Origin: Dugong dugon
Taxonomy: Eukaryota; Chordata; Mammalia; Sirenia; Dugongidae
Assembly (NCBI GenBank): GCA_030035585.1
Contig: CM057469.1
Span: forward strand, 36,176,501-36,240,500
Direction: 5' to 3'
DNA: 64,000 nucleotides
Shown piece after piece: positions 10,707 to 21,426 of this stretch. The notes under the pieces were generated by a model that was not told the origin of the DNA, made no database searches, and saw nothing but the letters and a program-made list of their open reading frames with translations. The translations under genes were made by a program, and so were the position numbers. Within the stretch, counting starts at the first letter, position 1. Each line of letters begins with the position of its first letter.

Positions 10707-10884
10707 GGAAACCCTGGTGGCACAGTGGTTAACAGTTATGGCTGCTAACCAAAAGGTCAGCAGCTCAAATCCACCAGGAACTCCTTGGAAACTCTATGGG
10801 GAATTCTACTGTGTCCTATAGGGTTGCTGTGAGTCAGAATCGACTCGACAGCAATGAGTTTGTTTATTTTATTTTTATTTTTGG
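10707..10884 (+). mobile_element. AfroSINE, sense (first of a pair)
   Basis: A full-length sense copy from GGAAACCCTGGTGGCACAG to CGACTCGACAGCAATGAG plus a T-rich tail. The B-box region reads CAGCTCAAATCCACC, slightly mutated from the pol III consensus. It is flanked by TATGAT at 10701-10706 and 10885-10890. Confidence 0.9.
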
Positions 10885-10896
10885 TATGATTGTTAA

Positions 10897-11059
10897 GGAA
10901 ACCCCAGTGACACAGTGGTTAAGAGCTACAGCTGCTAATCAAAAGGTCGGCAGTTCAAATTCACCAGGCTCTCCTTGGAAACCGTATGGGGCAGGTTCTA
11001 CTTTGTCCTATAGGGTCATATGAGTTGAAATTGACTCAATGGCAATGGTTTTTTTTAAA
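10897..11059 (+). mobile_element. AfroSINE, sense (second of a pair)
   Basis: A second sense copy starts 12 bp after the first (GGAAACCCCAGTGACACAG) and ends in ATTGACTCAATGGCAATGG plus a T run. Its duplication is ATGATTGTTAA at 10886-10896 and ATGATGGTTAA at 11060-11070 (one mismatch). Both copies therefore used the same few bases at the edge of the LTR-like repeat that follows. Confidence 0.9.
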
Positions 11060-11060
11060 A

Positions 11061-11525
11061 TGATGGTTAATGCTATGTGTCAACTTGGCTAGGCTATGAT
11101 TCTCAGTGGTTTGGCAAACACTATGTAATCATCTTCCATTTTGTTATCTGATGTGAGCAGCCAATCAGTTCAAAAGGGAGTTTCCTTGGGGGTGGGACAT
11201 GACTCCAACGTATCAATGGCAAAGTATATTTCTGGCAAAGCTTGCTCTCTTCCCATCCTGTACTCTTCTCGTTGCTTGACCTCTGTTCCTGGGACAAAGG
11301 AAGCCTTCAACCTGCCGCCTGACCTGCAGATTTTCGATTCGCCAGTCCCTGCAACCACGTGAACTAGTAGAAGCCTTCAGCCTGCTGCCTGACCCACAAA
11401 TTTGGGACTTACAAGCCCCCACAACTGCATGAGCCATTTCCTTGAAATAAATTTCTTTCTATATATATCTATATACACTTCACTTGTTTTGCTCCTCTAG
11501 AGAGCCTAGTCTAAGAAACATACCT
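11061..11525 (+). mobile_element. LTR-like dispersed repeat (family not identified)
   Basis: Begins GATGGTTAATGCTATGTGTC and continues AACTTGGCTAGGC; ends with an AATAAA polyadenylation signal (about 11447), a TATATATCTATATACA stretch and CTCTAGAGAGCCTAGTC. The head, the tail and the 'ACAACTGCATGAGCCATTTCC' block are shared with the antisense copy at 20482-21020. The layout (signal near the 3' end, no frame) suggests a solo LTR of MaLR/ERVL type, but the family was not recognised with confidence. A block around 'AGCCTTCAGCCTGCTGCC' occurs twice within this copy. Two open frames here are not genes. Confidence 0.55.
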
Positions 11526-11981
11526 AATAAATTTATGTTTTCACACTGTTAAATACTACCTTATAAAACCCTTGAGGACTCTGATGAAATTGAGACATTT
11601 TCAAGGGTGGCCCTAATACTCTCTGTTTCTTAAACTTTTCCCTCTACTGGCAGGCCTTCAGCATGTTTAAAAATCTTTGTTCAGAGGAGCTGAAAGAAAT
11701 ATTCTTACTTTCAACCTATCTTAAAGGAAAAAGAAAAGTATTCCAATCCTTCTCTCTTCTTCTAGTCTCTATTCTCCCTCACCCACCATTCAGTTTTCAA
11801 ACTACCATAACTCGGCTTCAGTTCCAACCAATTATTTGAAAGGACTCTTAACAAGCATACCAAAATCTTTCTTATGAAATTCAGTGGTCATATTTTGTTT
11901 CTTACTTATTTCTGCCGAGCATTCAATAATTTTGACGAGTTACTCCTACAAACGCTGCCCTTTTTGGGTTCTGTAACATCA

Positions 11982-12190
11982 CAAAAACCAGTTGTAGCTG
12001 AGTCTATTCCAACTCATGACAACCCCATGTGAGTCAGAGTAGAACTGTGCTCCCTAGGGTTTTCAATGGCTGATTTTTTCAGAAGTAGATTGCTAGGCTT
12101 TTCTTCAGAGGCACCTCTGAGGGTAATCAAATTTCCAACCTTTCAGTTATTAGCTGAGAGCATTAACCATTTGTACCACCCAGGGACTCC
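11982..12190 (-). mobile_element. AfroSINE, long variant, antisense
   Basis: Runs from GTTGTAGCTGAGTCTATTCC to TTGTACCACCCAGGGACTCC with the long-variant central block (GATTTTTTCAGAAGTAG). It is old judging from substitutions. Confidence 0.88.
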
Positions 12191-12274
12191 CTATACAGCA
12201 TACTGTCCAGGTATTCCATTAGTAGGAAGGTCACTCCTTGCCTTTCTTTGTTGAAGGCTTCTCTGCCCAGTTTT

Positions 12275-12770
12275 GAAATGTTAATGGTTTCTCAGGATTC
12301 CTTCCTCAACTCTTTTCTCTACATAGTTTCCCTGAGTGATTTACACTTTCAACTACCAAACAGATGCTGCCGACTTCCAAATCTGTATCTCAAGTTCATA
12401 ACTCTCTGCTGAGTGCCAGGGCCATAAAACCAGCTGGCTATTATTCCTCCATGTCCCAAATTCAACACGTCCAAAACCACCTCCCTTGCACCAAACCTTC
12501 TGCTCCCTATGTCAGTGATTGAGTGCCACACCAGTTACCTGTGATGGAAGCATGTAAAGTCATCCTTGACTCCTCTCTTTTCCACAACACCCCTCCCCAA
12601 CTAATTACTCACCATGTCCTATTCATTTTATTTCTTTATTGCTTCTTGAAACAACCCCATCCATTCTCAATATCTTAGTTTAGGCCACCAACCTCTCTTA
12701 CTTGGACCAACGTGACACCCTCTTAACTGATATCTTTGTTAACTGCTATCCCCAATACAGCAGTTAGGAT
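12275..12770 (+). pseudogene. LINE-2 reverse transcriptase fragment
   Basis: The phrase GATGCTGCCGACTTCCAAAT followed by CTGTATCTCAAGTTCAT is a decayed form of the LINE-2 region encoding the catalytic YADD motif and the residues after it. Further on, AAAGTCATCCTTGACTCCTC is another very typical LINE-2 block. The frame is broken. LINE-2 was active early in mammalian history, so this is a fossil. Confidence 0.7.
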
Positions 12771-14104
12771 CTGACTAAACTGTAAGTGCCTTAAAAATCA
12801 GATAATATCTTAGGGGTTTTTTCCTCCATATTTTCCCTACAGTGTTAAATATATAAGAAGCCAGCAATATATATTAACAGAGGTTTTAAGCTAGAGTATT
12901 TATGTTTTCTCCAACAGAAAGCCAACTGGGCTAACGGGAAGCTGTTAGAAAGGAAAGCTAGGGCCTTATCATCCAGAGTAGCATGCACAGATCAACAAGG
13001 ATACAGAAGAGTTGAGCAAGACTATAAACCAAACAGACCTAACAGATATCTATAGAACACCGCACCCAACAATAGGAAAATATAATCTTCTCAGGTGCAC
13101 ATGGAACATTGTTCAGGGCAGATCGTATGCTAACTCATAAAACAAACTTCAGTGTATTTAAAGGGTAAGTAATAATACAAAGCATGTTCTCTGACCACAA
13201 TGGAATAAAATTAGAAATCAGTAACAGAAAGAAATATCGGAAATTCACAAATATGTGAAAATTAAACAACGTACTCCTAAATAACCAGTGAGTCAACGAA
13301 GAAATAACAACAGAAATTAGAAAATATTTTGGGATGAATAAAAATGATGACACAACATAACAAAATTTACGGGATGCAGCTAAAGCAGTGCTTGGAGGGA
13401 AATTTATGGCTGTAAATGACTACATTAAAAAAGAAGAAAGATATCAAATCACAAACTTAACCTTCCACCTTAAATCACCGGAAAAAGAAAAGTACACTAA
13501 AGAAAGCTAAGGAAAGAAAAAGATTAGAGTAGCAATTAGTAGAATAGAAAATAGAGAAAAGCAATGAAACCAAATACTAACTTATTGAAAAGACTAACAA
13601 AACTGACTAACTTTTAGAGCAAGAAAAAAAATCAAATTATTAGAATTAGAAATGAAAGAGGGACATCACCACCAACATTAGAGAAGTAAAAAGGATTATA
13701 AAGGAATACTATGAAAAAATTGTATGCCGATAAATTAGACAATTTAGACGAAATGGACAAATTTCTAGAAAGATGAAAAAATACAGAAACTGACTTAAGA
13801 GGGAACAGACAATCACTCTGGTTACATATGTAAGTAGATCAAATTAGTAATCAAAAAACTTCCCACACAGAAAAGCCCAGGACCAGATGCCTTCACTGAT
13901 GAATTTAAAGAAGAATTAATACCAATTCTTCAGAAACTTTTTCAAAATACAGAAGAGGCAGGAACACCTCCCAACTCATTCTATGAGGTCAGACAAAGAT
14001 ATCACAAGGAAAAAAACACAAAACTCCAGATCAATATCTTTTACGAATAGAGACTCAACAATAGTAGCATACTAAATCCAGCAACATATTTAGAAAGTAT
14101 AGGC

Positions 14105-14149
14105 ATTCTTCTTTGAAGTGATAAATGTTTTGTTATATATATTTTACCA

Positions 14150-14181
<32 letters not shown>

Positions 14182-14400
14182 CCAAAGGACTATACAACAC
14201 AAAGAGTGAATCCTAATGTAAACTACAGACTTTAGTTAATAATAATGAATCAATATTGGTTCATCAATTGTAACAAATATATCCAGACATGCAAGATGTT
14301 TTAACAGAAGAAATGGTGTGCAGAGGGGTAGGGATATATGGAAATTACGTTCTGTACAATTTTTCGGTAAACATAAAACTGCTCTAAAAAAATAAAGCCT
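14105..14400 (+). mobile_element. L1 3' tails and CA repeat inside old ORF2
   Basis: An L1 terminus (GTTATATATATTTTACCACA), a short (CA)n and A-run at 14147-14180, then a second L1-type 3' UTR block (GACTTTAGTTAATAATAATG, TTGGTTCATCAATTGTAACA) ending in AAAAAATAAAGCC. ORF2 sequence of the host element resumes after about 14405. Exact boundaries were not determined. Confidence 0.55.
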
Positions 14401-15294
14401 ATTTCAAAAAGAAGTATACACTACAACCAAGTCGGATGTACCTCAGGAACGCAAGGTTGGTTTAACATCTGAAAATCAATTAGTGTAATACAGTATATCA
14501 ACAGAATAAAAAACAAAAAACCACATGATTATCCCAATAGATCCAGAAAAAGCACTTGACAAAATCCAGCATCCTTTCATGATAAAAACACTCAACAACC
14601 AGGAATAGAAAAAAACTTCCTAAACCCAATAAAGGGCATCTACAAAAAACTCACAGCTAACATCATACCTAATGGTGAAAGACTACATGTTTTCCCCTAT
14701 GATCAGGAACAAGATAAGTTCATGCCACTTGTATTCAACATTGTACTGGAGAGTCTAGCCAAGGCAGTTATGCAAGATTAAGAACAAGCTAAGGCATACA
14801 GACTGGAGAAAAAAAGAAGTAAAACTATTTCTATTTGCAGGTGGCATGATCTTATACAGAAAATCCCAAGGAATCCAAGAAAAAACTATTAGAAATAATA
14901 AATGAATTTGGCAAAGTTGGTGGATAAAAGATCAATATGTAAGAACGATTTGTAATTCTATATACTCTCGATGAACAATCTGAAAATGAAATGAAGAAAA
15001 CAATTCTGCTTAATAGCATTAAAAAGAAAAAAAATATTTAGGATTATATTTAACAAAAGTACAAAACTTATACTCTGAAAAACACAAAACATTTTTGAAA
15101 AAAGTTAAAGATCTAAAATAAAAAAATCTCTGCTGGCTTCTTTCTAGAAATTTATAAGCTGATCCTAAAATTCATAGGAAATTGCAAGGGACCCCAAATT
15201 GCCAAAAACTATCTTGAAAAAGAAAACAAAGTTGAGGATTAACTTTTGAATCTTTTTTGAAATTTCCAATTTCAAAACTTACTACATAGTAACA

Positions 15295-15885
15295 GTGTGG
15301 TGTGATTAATTCTTTTATGTGCAGCCTTTTCTAGCCATGGTCCTGTAACTCCCACCCAGGTGATTGTGTCATAGCCTAATTGTGGCCTACCAAGGGGATT
15401 GGTCACTTTTGCCTTAAAAGAGAACCAATTCCAGAGCAGAGAGGAGGGCCCCACCATGAAAGAAGGAGAGACCCGGCAGCAGGAGATAGCATGGTGGGCT
15501 TCCTGGCCCACAGAGAAAGAAAGCTAAGTGCCTTTGGACAGAGACTGAGGGCTAGGGAGAGGTGTGCCTGCAAGCATGGCTGGGAAGAGGCAATCCCGAT
15601 GGAAGAACTGTATCCTGAGTGTTCCTGAGCCTGAACTGTACCTGTTACTTCCCAAAAAAAACCCTATAATCGTGAATGTGCTCTGTGAGTTCTGTGTGGT
15701 CACTGCAATGCAGAGAAGGAGAGAGTGCTGTGGGAGGGACGGCTGGTGTCAGAATCGGTAAAGATGGTGGAGAGAGAAGCCATGTCTGACTACCACCTCA
15801 TGGGAATCAGCCTTGGGCTGTTGATCTTGATTCTACTTCCCCCTTGTGGGGTTGGAGGAGGTCAGACACTACCCCCATGCCATTT
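15295..15885 (+). mobile_element. Unidentified LTR-like insertion in L1 ORF2
   Basis: L1 ORF2 text stops near 15290 and resumes near 15890 (CATTAATCAAGGTAGTGTAG). The intervening block of about 590 bp is less AT-rich and unlike the neighbours. It has TTGCCTTAAAAGAGAACC (a possible TATA-like region), a purine-rich AGAAGGAGAGACCCGGC stretch, and it starts near TGTGGTGTG and ends near GTCAGACA, loosely the TG...CA form of an LTR. No protein domain was recognised in the open frames it contains. Confidence 0.45.
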
Positions 15886-16114
15886 TTACAAACATTAATC
15901 AAGGTAGTGTAGGTGATGGCATAGGACAAACATATAGATCCATGGAATAGGACTGAGAGTCCAAAAACAAACCCTCATATTTACGTTCTCTTGATTTTTG
16001 TCAAGGGTGCCAGGACAATTCAATGGGGAAAGAATAGTGGTTTCAACAAATGGTGCTGGGACAACTAGATAACCATATGCAAAAGAATGATACTGGACCT
16101 TTATCTCCCACAAT

Positions 16115-16305
16115 TAAGCACTCCACTACTAGCCAAAAGGTTGGTGATCAGAACATACCCTTGGCAATTCAAACACACCCAGAGGTGCCTTGGAAGACAG
16201 GTCTGGCAATCTGCTTCTGAAAGATTAGCTCTGAAAACCCTACACAGCAGTTCTACTTTGCACACATGGGGTCACCATGAGTCGGAATTGACCTGATGGC
16301 AGCTA
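16115..16305 (+). mobile_element. AfroSINE, long variant, sense
   Basis: Sense copy with AGCCAAAAGGTTGGTGATC, the long-variant central block (GGCAATCTGCTTCTGAAAG) and the tail GAGTCGGAATTGACCTGATG. The first bases of the head are degraded. It lies between the ORF2 end and 3' UTR of the ancient L1. Confidence 0.85.
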
Positions 16306-16309
16306 AGAG

Positions 16310-16472
16310 CAATAATACAGATCTAAATAAATTACTGAATAAATAAATGAGGAAAAGACAAATCCCCATACCAAAGAATTCCAACTAAATTACGTAGATA
16401 CTCCACCCTAAGGAAGAGGAAGCATAACTTCACATTCTTAAGTGTGCACCGCACATACTGACTTCCTTCCAA
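16310..16472 (+). mobile_element. Ancient L1 3' UTR, part 1
   Basis: Sequence such as AGATACTCCACCCTAAGGAA and TGACTTCCTTCCAAAG fits the L1M 3' UTR that resumes at 20003 on the other side of a younger L1. Confidence 0.6.
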
Positions 16473-16485
16473 AGACTACAGTACG

Positions 16486-17895
16486 GAGGCGGGGCCAAGA
16501 TGGCGAAGTAGTCAGATGCTTCCGGGGGACCCTCTTACAACAAAGACCCGAAAAAACAAGAGATTCGATTATATATGGCAATCTGGGAGCCGTGAACATC
16601 AAAGCAGAGCTGAGGAACTGGACTGAGTGGCAGGTGGATGGAGAGACAGTTTGGAAGCAGCAAGGAGTTGCCAGACCTGACCCAGCAACAGCCTGAGCCC
16701 TTCAGGCCTGAGCAGCTCAGGGGTGAGTGGTGAGGCAGGCAAGCAGCCATGCTCAGGAGGCGTGTTTTCCACACCAGGAGAGACCCAGCCACTGAGAATA
16801 TACACAGCCACCCAGAACCAGTGAGAAGCAGCCCTCAACGAAGATAAGTACTTGCATAAGGCTTACCACACAGATCAAAAACATCCCCCTTAGGGAAAAA
16901 CCTCTCTCCCATTTACCTCCCCCGCCGCCCCCTGCTCTGCACTGGGTCCCGGACCAACTTCAGCAATTGCCGAGTCCCCTGAGCTGGAAGTAGGATCCGT
17001 CACACACCCAGAGTCATTCTCCCTGCCTTGGAGAGTGAACAAATTGACAAACGGGAAAAAATAAACTACCGGCCCCCCTAAGCCAGGAACTCAGGGTAGG
17101 CATAGCTCCTTTGCCTAGGCACAGGCATAAGGGATCCATGGACTTTGAGTGCCTCTCCACCTGCATAGACTTGTGTGGGCCCATCTCAACAGCGTAGTCC
17201 CTCATTTCCACAGTATAACAGGTTCTACACTGGAACTCTAACTTGAACTGTTTCAGCTGTGAAGTGGCAGGTTCTTGACATTGGACACTGCTCTGCCCAT
17301 TAAAAAGGGCCTTCACCTATCCACATCAGGGGCCTGAGGACTGGTGGCTCCACCCATGCCACTAGCCACCTGCGATAGGGGCCATGAATAAGAGGTGCCT
17401 CCCAGTCCTTGCAGCCAACAGCACTGGGTGCTCACAGTCCAGCTGCTAAAATCCACCCACATACGTGCTCTAGGGGACAGGGACACGCCTTCCTTCTGGA
17501 CACTTGGGGGCAGCCGTCAGCCCCTTGCCCTGCTCAGAGTGCGTCCCCTGCTGCACCCAGATGCCTGTGCCTACACCAATCACCCATGCCTGTCTAGGAC
17601 TGTCAGTGAGAGCCTACACAACACACTTGGTGGCTATCTACCTGGGCACCTGAGCTGAATCCATACAGGAGAAATGGGCGGCCTCCTGAGCTCACATACC
17701 TAGTAACAGATCTAACCACCTGGTGACAGGACATTAGAGCTTCAAAGGTGCCAATAATCAAACCAGCTCATATGAGCAGCCAATTTGGGCATATCAAAAC
17801 AAAACAAGAAGCTAGGACACAGTAAGCAAACATAAAACAAATAAATATAATAACTTACTGATGGCTCGGAGACAATAGTCAGTATCAAATCACAT
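16486..17895 (+). promoter_or_regulatory. L1 5' UTR / internal promoter region
   Basis: Begins CGGAGGCGGGGCCAAGATGG, the near-universal start of a mammalian L1 5' UTR, and is clearly more GC-rich than its surroundings for about 1.4 kb before ORF1. L1 5' UTRs carry an internal RNA polymerase II promoter. Frames here (for example 16442-16696 and 17395-17658) are UTR sequence and are not called as genes. Retention of the 5' end is uncommon, since most L1 copies are 5'-truncated. Confidence 0.75.
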
Positions 17896-17899
17896 AAAG

Positions 17900-18816
17900 A
17901 GGCAGTCCATGATGGCTCAGCAAGCTCCCAAAATAAAGAATCTAGAAATTTTCCAGAGGAGGAAAATTTCTTGGAATCATCAGAGGCAGAATACAAAAGA
18001 TTAATATACAGAACTCTTCAGGAAATTAAGCAAAACGCAGAACACGCAATAGAGGAAATTAAAAAGATCAGAGAAGAGCATAATGACAAATTCAACAGGC
18101 TGCAAGAATCAATAGAGAGACAGCAATCAGAAATCCAGAGATTAACAATAAAATTTCAGAATTAGACAACTGAATAGAAAGTCACAGCAGTAGAATTGAG
18201 GCAATGGAAGTCTGAATTAGTGAGACTGAAGATAAAGCACTTGACACCAACTTATTTGAGGAAAAACCAGATAAAAGGATTTAAAAAAATGAAGAAACCC
18301 TAAGAATTACGTGGGACTCTATCAAGAGGAATAACCTAGAAGTGACTGGAGTACCAGAACGGGGAGCGGGGGGGGGGGGGGGGGGGGAGCTTCCCTGATA
18401 CCGTGAAAGATGACAAGATATCTATCCAAGATGCTCATCAAACCCCACAGAAGGCAGATCCCAGAAGAAAGTTACCAAGGCTTATTATAATCAAACTTGC
18501 AAAAACCAAAGATAAACAGAGAATTTTAAGAGTGGCTAGGGATAAATGAAAAGTCATCTACAAATGAGAGTCAATAAGAATAAGCTTGGACTACTCAGCA
18601 GAAACCATGCCGGCAAGAAGGCAATGGGATAATATATATAAACCCTTGAAGGAAAAAAACTGCCAGCCAAGAATTATATATCCAGAAAAACTGTCTCTCA
18701 AATATGATGGCAAAATTAGGGCATTTCCAGATAAACAGAAGTTTAGAGAATCTGCAAAAACCAAACCAAAATTACAAGAAATACTAAAGGGAGTCCTCTG
18801 GTTAGAAAATCAGTAA
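17900..18816 (+). pseudogene. L1 ORF1 (RNA-binding chaperone), broken
   Basis: Two intact pieces flank a damaged middle. 17971-18165 (64 codons) is a Lys/Glu/Gln-rich heptad segment, the ORF1p coiled coil. 18586-18816 (76 codons) holds the C-terminal domain with ARRQWDNIYKPLKEKNCQPR and FPDKQKFRESA, matching the conserved ORF1p end. Stops at about 18166 and between the pieces, plus a run of 20 G at 18368-18387, destroy the frame. ORF1p normally forms trimers that coat L1 RNA. This copy cannot make it. Confidence 0.85.
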
Positions 18817-19261
18817 CAACAGATAACAACCCAAGACTAGAACACAGGACAGACAAACCAGATATCAACCCAGATAGGGAAGTCACAAAAATAAATCAAA
18901 GCTAAAACAATGAACATAGGGACACAGATGTCAATATGTAAAAAATGACATTAAAACAAAAAAGAGGGACTTAAAAAAATGTAGACATAGATTTTGCATA
19001 TGAAGAGGAAGTCAAGGCGATATAAAGAAATAAAAGACTGGTATAAACTTAGAAAAACAGAGGTAAATATTAAGGTAACCACAAAGGAAACTAACAATCC
19101 TACAAGTCAAAATAAAAAACTAGAAAAATATAAAGACTCAGCAAACACAAAATCAACAACAATGAAAAAGAAGGAAATAAAATACATAAACGACTCAGCA
19201 CAGAAATTAAGTGGAACAAAGAAACTGTCAACAACACACAAAAAAAGACATCAAAATGATG

Positions 19262-19975
19262 GCACTTAACTCATTACACTGAATGTAAATGGACTAAATG
19301 CACCAATAAAGAGACAGAGAGTGGCAAATTGGATAAAAAACATGATCCGTCTATATGCTGCCTACAAGAGACACACCTTAGACTTAAAGACACAAACTAA
19401 AACTCAAAGGATGGAAAAAAATATACCTAGCAAACAACACTCAAAAAAGCAGGAGTGGCAATATTAATCTGACAAATAGACTTTAAAGTAAAATCCACCA
19501 CAAAGGATAAGGAAGGACCCTATATAATGATTAAAGGGTCAATACACCAGGAGGACATAACTATAATAATTATTTACACACCCAACGACAGGGCTCCAAA
19601 ATACATAAACTCTAATAGCACTGAAAAGAGATAGACAGTTCCACAATACTAGCAGGAGACTTCAACACCCCACTTTCGGTGAAGGACAGAACATCCAGAA
19701 AGAAGTTCAACAAAGACATAGAAGATCTAAATGCTACAATCAACCAACTTGATCTCATAGACATGTACCGAACACTCCACCCAACAGGAGCCAAGTATAC
19801 TTTCTTTTCCAATGCACATGAAACATTTTCCAGAACAGACCACATATTAGGCCATAAAGCAAGCCTTAACAAAATCCAAAGCATCGAAACATTACAAAGC
19901 ATCTTTTCTGACCATAAAGCCATAAAAGTAGAAATCAAAAACAGAAAAAGCAAGGAAAAAAAGTCAAACACATAG
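19262..19975 (+). pseudogene. L1 ORF2 endonuclease domain only
   Basis: ORF2 opens with text translating to LNVNGLNAPIKRQRVANWIK (the start of the APE-like endonuclease) and, after frame breaks, continues at 19679-19975 as a 98-codon frame with DLIDMYRTLHPTGAKYTFF, the RTDHILG metal-ligand motif and the SDH catalytic motif. The sequence stops soon after (about 20000). No reverse transcriptase, no 3' UTR and no poly(A) follow; older L1 3' UTR resumes instead. The 168-codon minus-strand frame at 20118-19612 is its antisense shadow. Confidence 0.85.
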
Positions 19976-20002
19976 AAACTCAACACCTGCTCAAAAACTA
20001 CT

Positions 20003-20240
20003 GGGTTACAGAACAAAGAATGGAGTATGGAAAGGGGAAAAAAAAGAATAACTTTACAGTGGAGAAACCCGACAAACACTACTTTAGCCAGGTAATCAAA
20101 GTCAATATCAACAGTCATAAATCATGTTAACAGTATGTACATAATGTGATGAAAGTGGCACTTTGAGATCTTCCTCACAAAAGCCCATAACCCCAGTCTA
20201 ATCACAAGGGGGGGGGGGGGGGGAACCAGCACATTCCAAT
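20003..20240 (+). mobile_element. Ancient L1 3' UTR, part 2
   Basis: GAGTATGGAAAGG, TACAGTGGAGAAACCCGAC and GGTAATCAAAGTCAATATC match the L1M 3' UTR interrupted at 16472. A run of 16 G lies at 20208-20223. Confidence 0.65.
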
Positions 20241-20481
20241 TGAGAAGTGCCTTAGCTTCTGCCAGAAACCAGTTCCCCCTATTTTTTATACCGATACTGA
20301 GTTGTTCATCTTCCTCTCAGATACCAATTAGAAATAAGGGGACAAGATTACATTTTTTCCCTCAAGAAACACATGTTATGTAGATAGTTGTCTTATGAGT
20401 AATCATCTGTAACACAAGCATGCTAAAGCACATCTTGCTATGATGCTGAACAGGTTTCAGTAGTTTCCATATTAAGACAGT
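20241..20481. other. Unassigned insert or host sequence
   Basis: About 240 bp between the L1 3' UTR and an LTR-like repeat. No family was recognised. Confidence 0.35.
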
Positions 20482-21022
20482 GTCTTGGCTGGGTTCTCTA
20501 GAGTAGCAAAACCTGTAAAGTGTATAAATATATACACAGAGAGAGATTTATATAAAGGAAACGGCACACGCGGTTGTAGAGGCTGGAATGTCCCAAGTCC
20601 GTGGGTCAGGATAGAGGCCTCTCGTGACTGACATAGCCATGGGTGGCTGGCGAACCCAAGATCAGTAGTCAGACAGCAGGGCTCTTGCTCACAGGCTGCA
20701 AAGATTGATGAATCCTAAGATGAGCAGGCAAGATGGCAGATAAGCTGCTAGCTCAAGCCCCAAGAACTGGAGGTCAAACCAACAGAAGCCAGCTGCAGGA
20801 TCCAGAGTAAGCAAAAGCCCTAGAGCCTTGCTAGAAAGTCCACTTATATTTGATCCAGGCCACACCCCCAAGGAAACTCCCTTTAAACTGACTGGCTGCT
20901 CACAGCAGATCCCATCACAGAAGTGATCGTATCATCATACGACTGCCAAACTACATCATAACTGCCAAACCACTAAGAATCATGGCCCAGCCAAGTTGAC
21001 ATACAACCTTAATGATCATAAA
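20482..21022 (-). mobile_element. LTR-like dispersed repeat, antisense copy
   Basis: Reverse-complement counterpart of the element at 11061-11525: it starts TCTTGGCTGGGTTCTCTAGA and ends CAGCCAAGTTGACATACAAC on the plus strand. It is longer than the sense copy (about 540 bp against 465) and better preserved. It has no coding capacity and is inserted in the 3' UTR of the ancient L1. Confidence 0.6.
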
Positions 21023-21045
21023 GGATACCCTACAATATATCTGGC

Positions 21046-21251
21046 CAAACCAGTGTAGCTGAGTTGATTCTGACTCATGGTGATCCCATGTGTTTCAGAG
21101 TAGAACTGTCCTCCATAGGGTTTTCATGGTTGTGGTCTTTTGGAAGCAGAATGCCAGGCCTTTCTTCCAAGGCATCTTTGAGTGGGTTCAAGCTGCCAAC
21201 CATTCAGTGGGTAGTCCAAAGTTTAACCCAGCTGCATCACCTAGGACTCCA
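21046..21251 (-). mobile_element. AfroSINE, long variant, antisense
   Basis: From AGTGTAGCTGAGTTGATTC to GCATCACCTAGGACTCC. It inserted in the ancient L1 3' UTR, and TATCTGGCCA before it and TACTTGACCA after it look like a mutated target duplication. Confidence 0.85.
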
Positions 21252-21259
21252 TACTTGAC

Positions 21260-21426
21260 CAAAAAACCAAAAACCAAGCCTGTTGCCACCCAGTCAATTC
21301 TGACTTATAGCGACCCTACAGGACAAGGTAGAACTGCCCCACAGGGTTTCCAAGGAGCAGCTGGTGGATTTGAACTGCCAACCTTTTGGTTAGCAGCCAA
21401 ACTCTTAACCACTGTGCCACCAGGGC
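21260..21426 (-). mobile_element. AfroSINE, short variant, antisense
   Basis: Begins with an A/C-rich tail (AAAAAACCAAAAACC) and GTTGCCACCCAGTCAATTC, and ends GTGCCACCAGGGC. It directly follows another AfroSINE at almost the same target. The open frames on both strands are not genes. Confidence 0.9.

Larger units (their letters stand above)
12985..16110 (+). pseudogene. Ancient L1 ORF2 (endonuclease to RT C-terminus), heavily decayed
   Basis: Plus-strand L1 ORF2 can be followed from the distal endonuclease domain (ACAGATATCTATAGAACACC, then CTGACCACAATGGAATAAA) through the RT domain (ATAGATCCAGAAAAAGCACT; the catalytic FADD motif is degraded to a Phe-Ala-Gly-Gly-like reading near 14838) to the C-terminus (CATATAGATCCATGGAATAG at about 15930). 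Stops and frameshifts are frequent. It is interrupted by an L1 tail (about 14105-14400) and an unidentified LTR-like insertion (about 15295-15885). Its 3' UTR continues in pieces at 16310-16480, 20003-20240, 21427-21648 and 21832-21950. Confidence 0.8.

Noticed and set aside
10707..11059. tRNA genes suggested by A- and B-box-like motifs
   Set aside because: These belong to tRNA-derived AfroSINE heads; no cloverleaf with intact acceptor and anticodon stems was seen.
19612..20118. 168-codon minus-strand frame
   Set aside because: It is antisense to the L1 endonuclease domain and crosses the junction with another L1.
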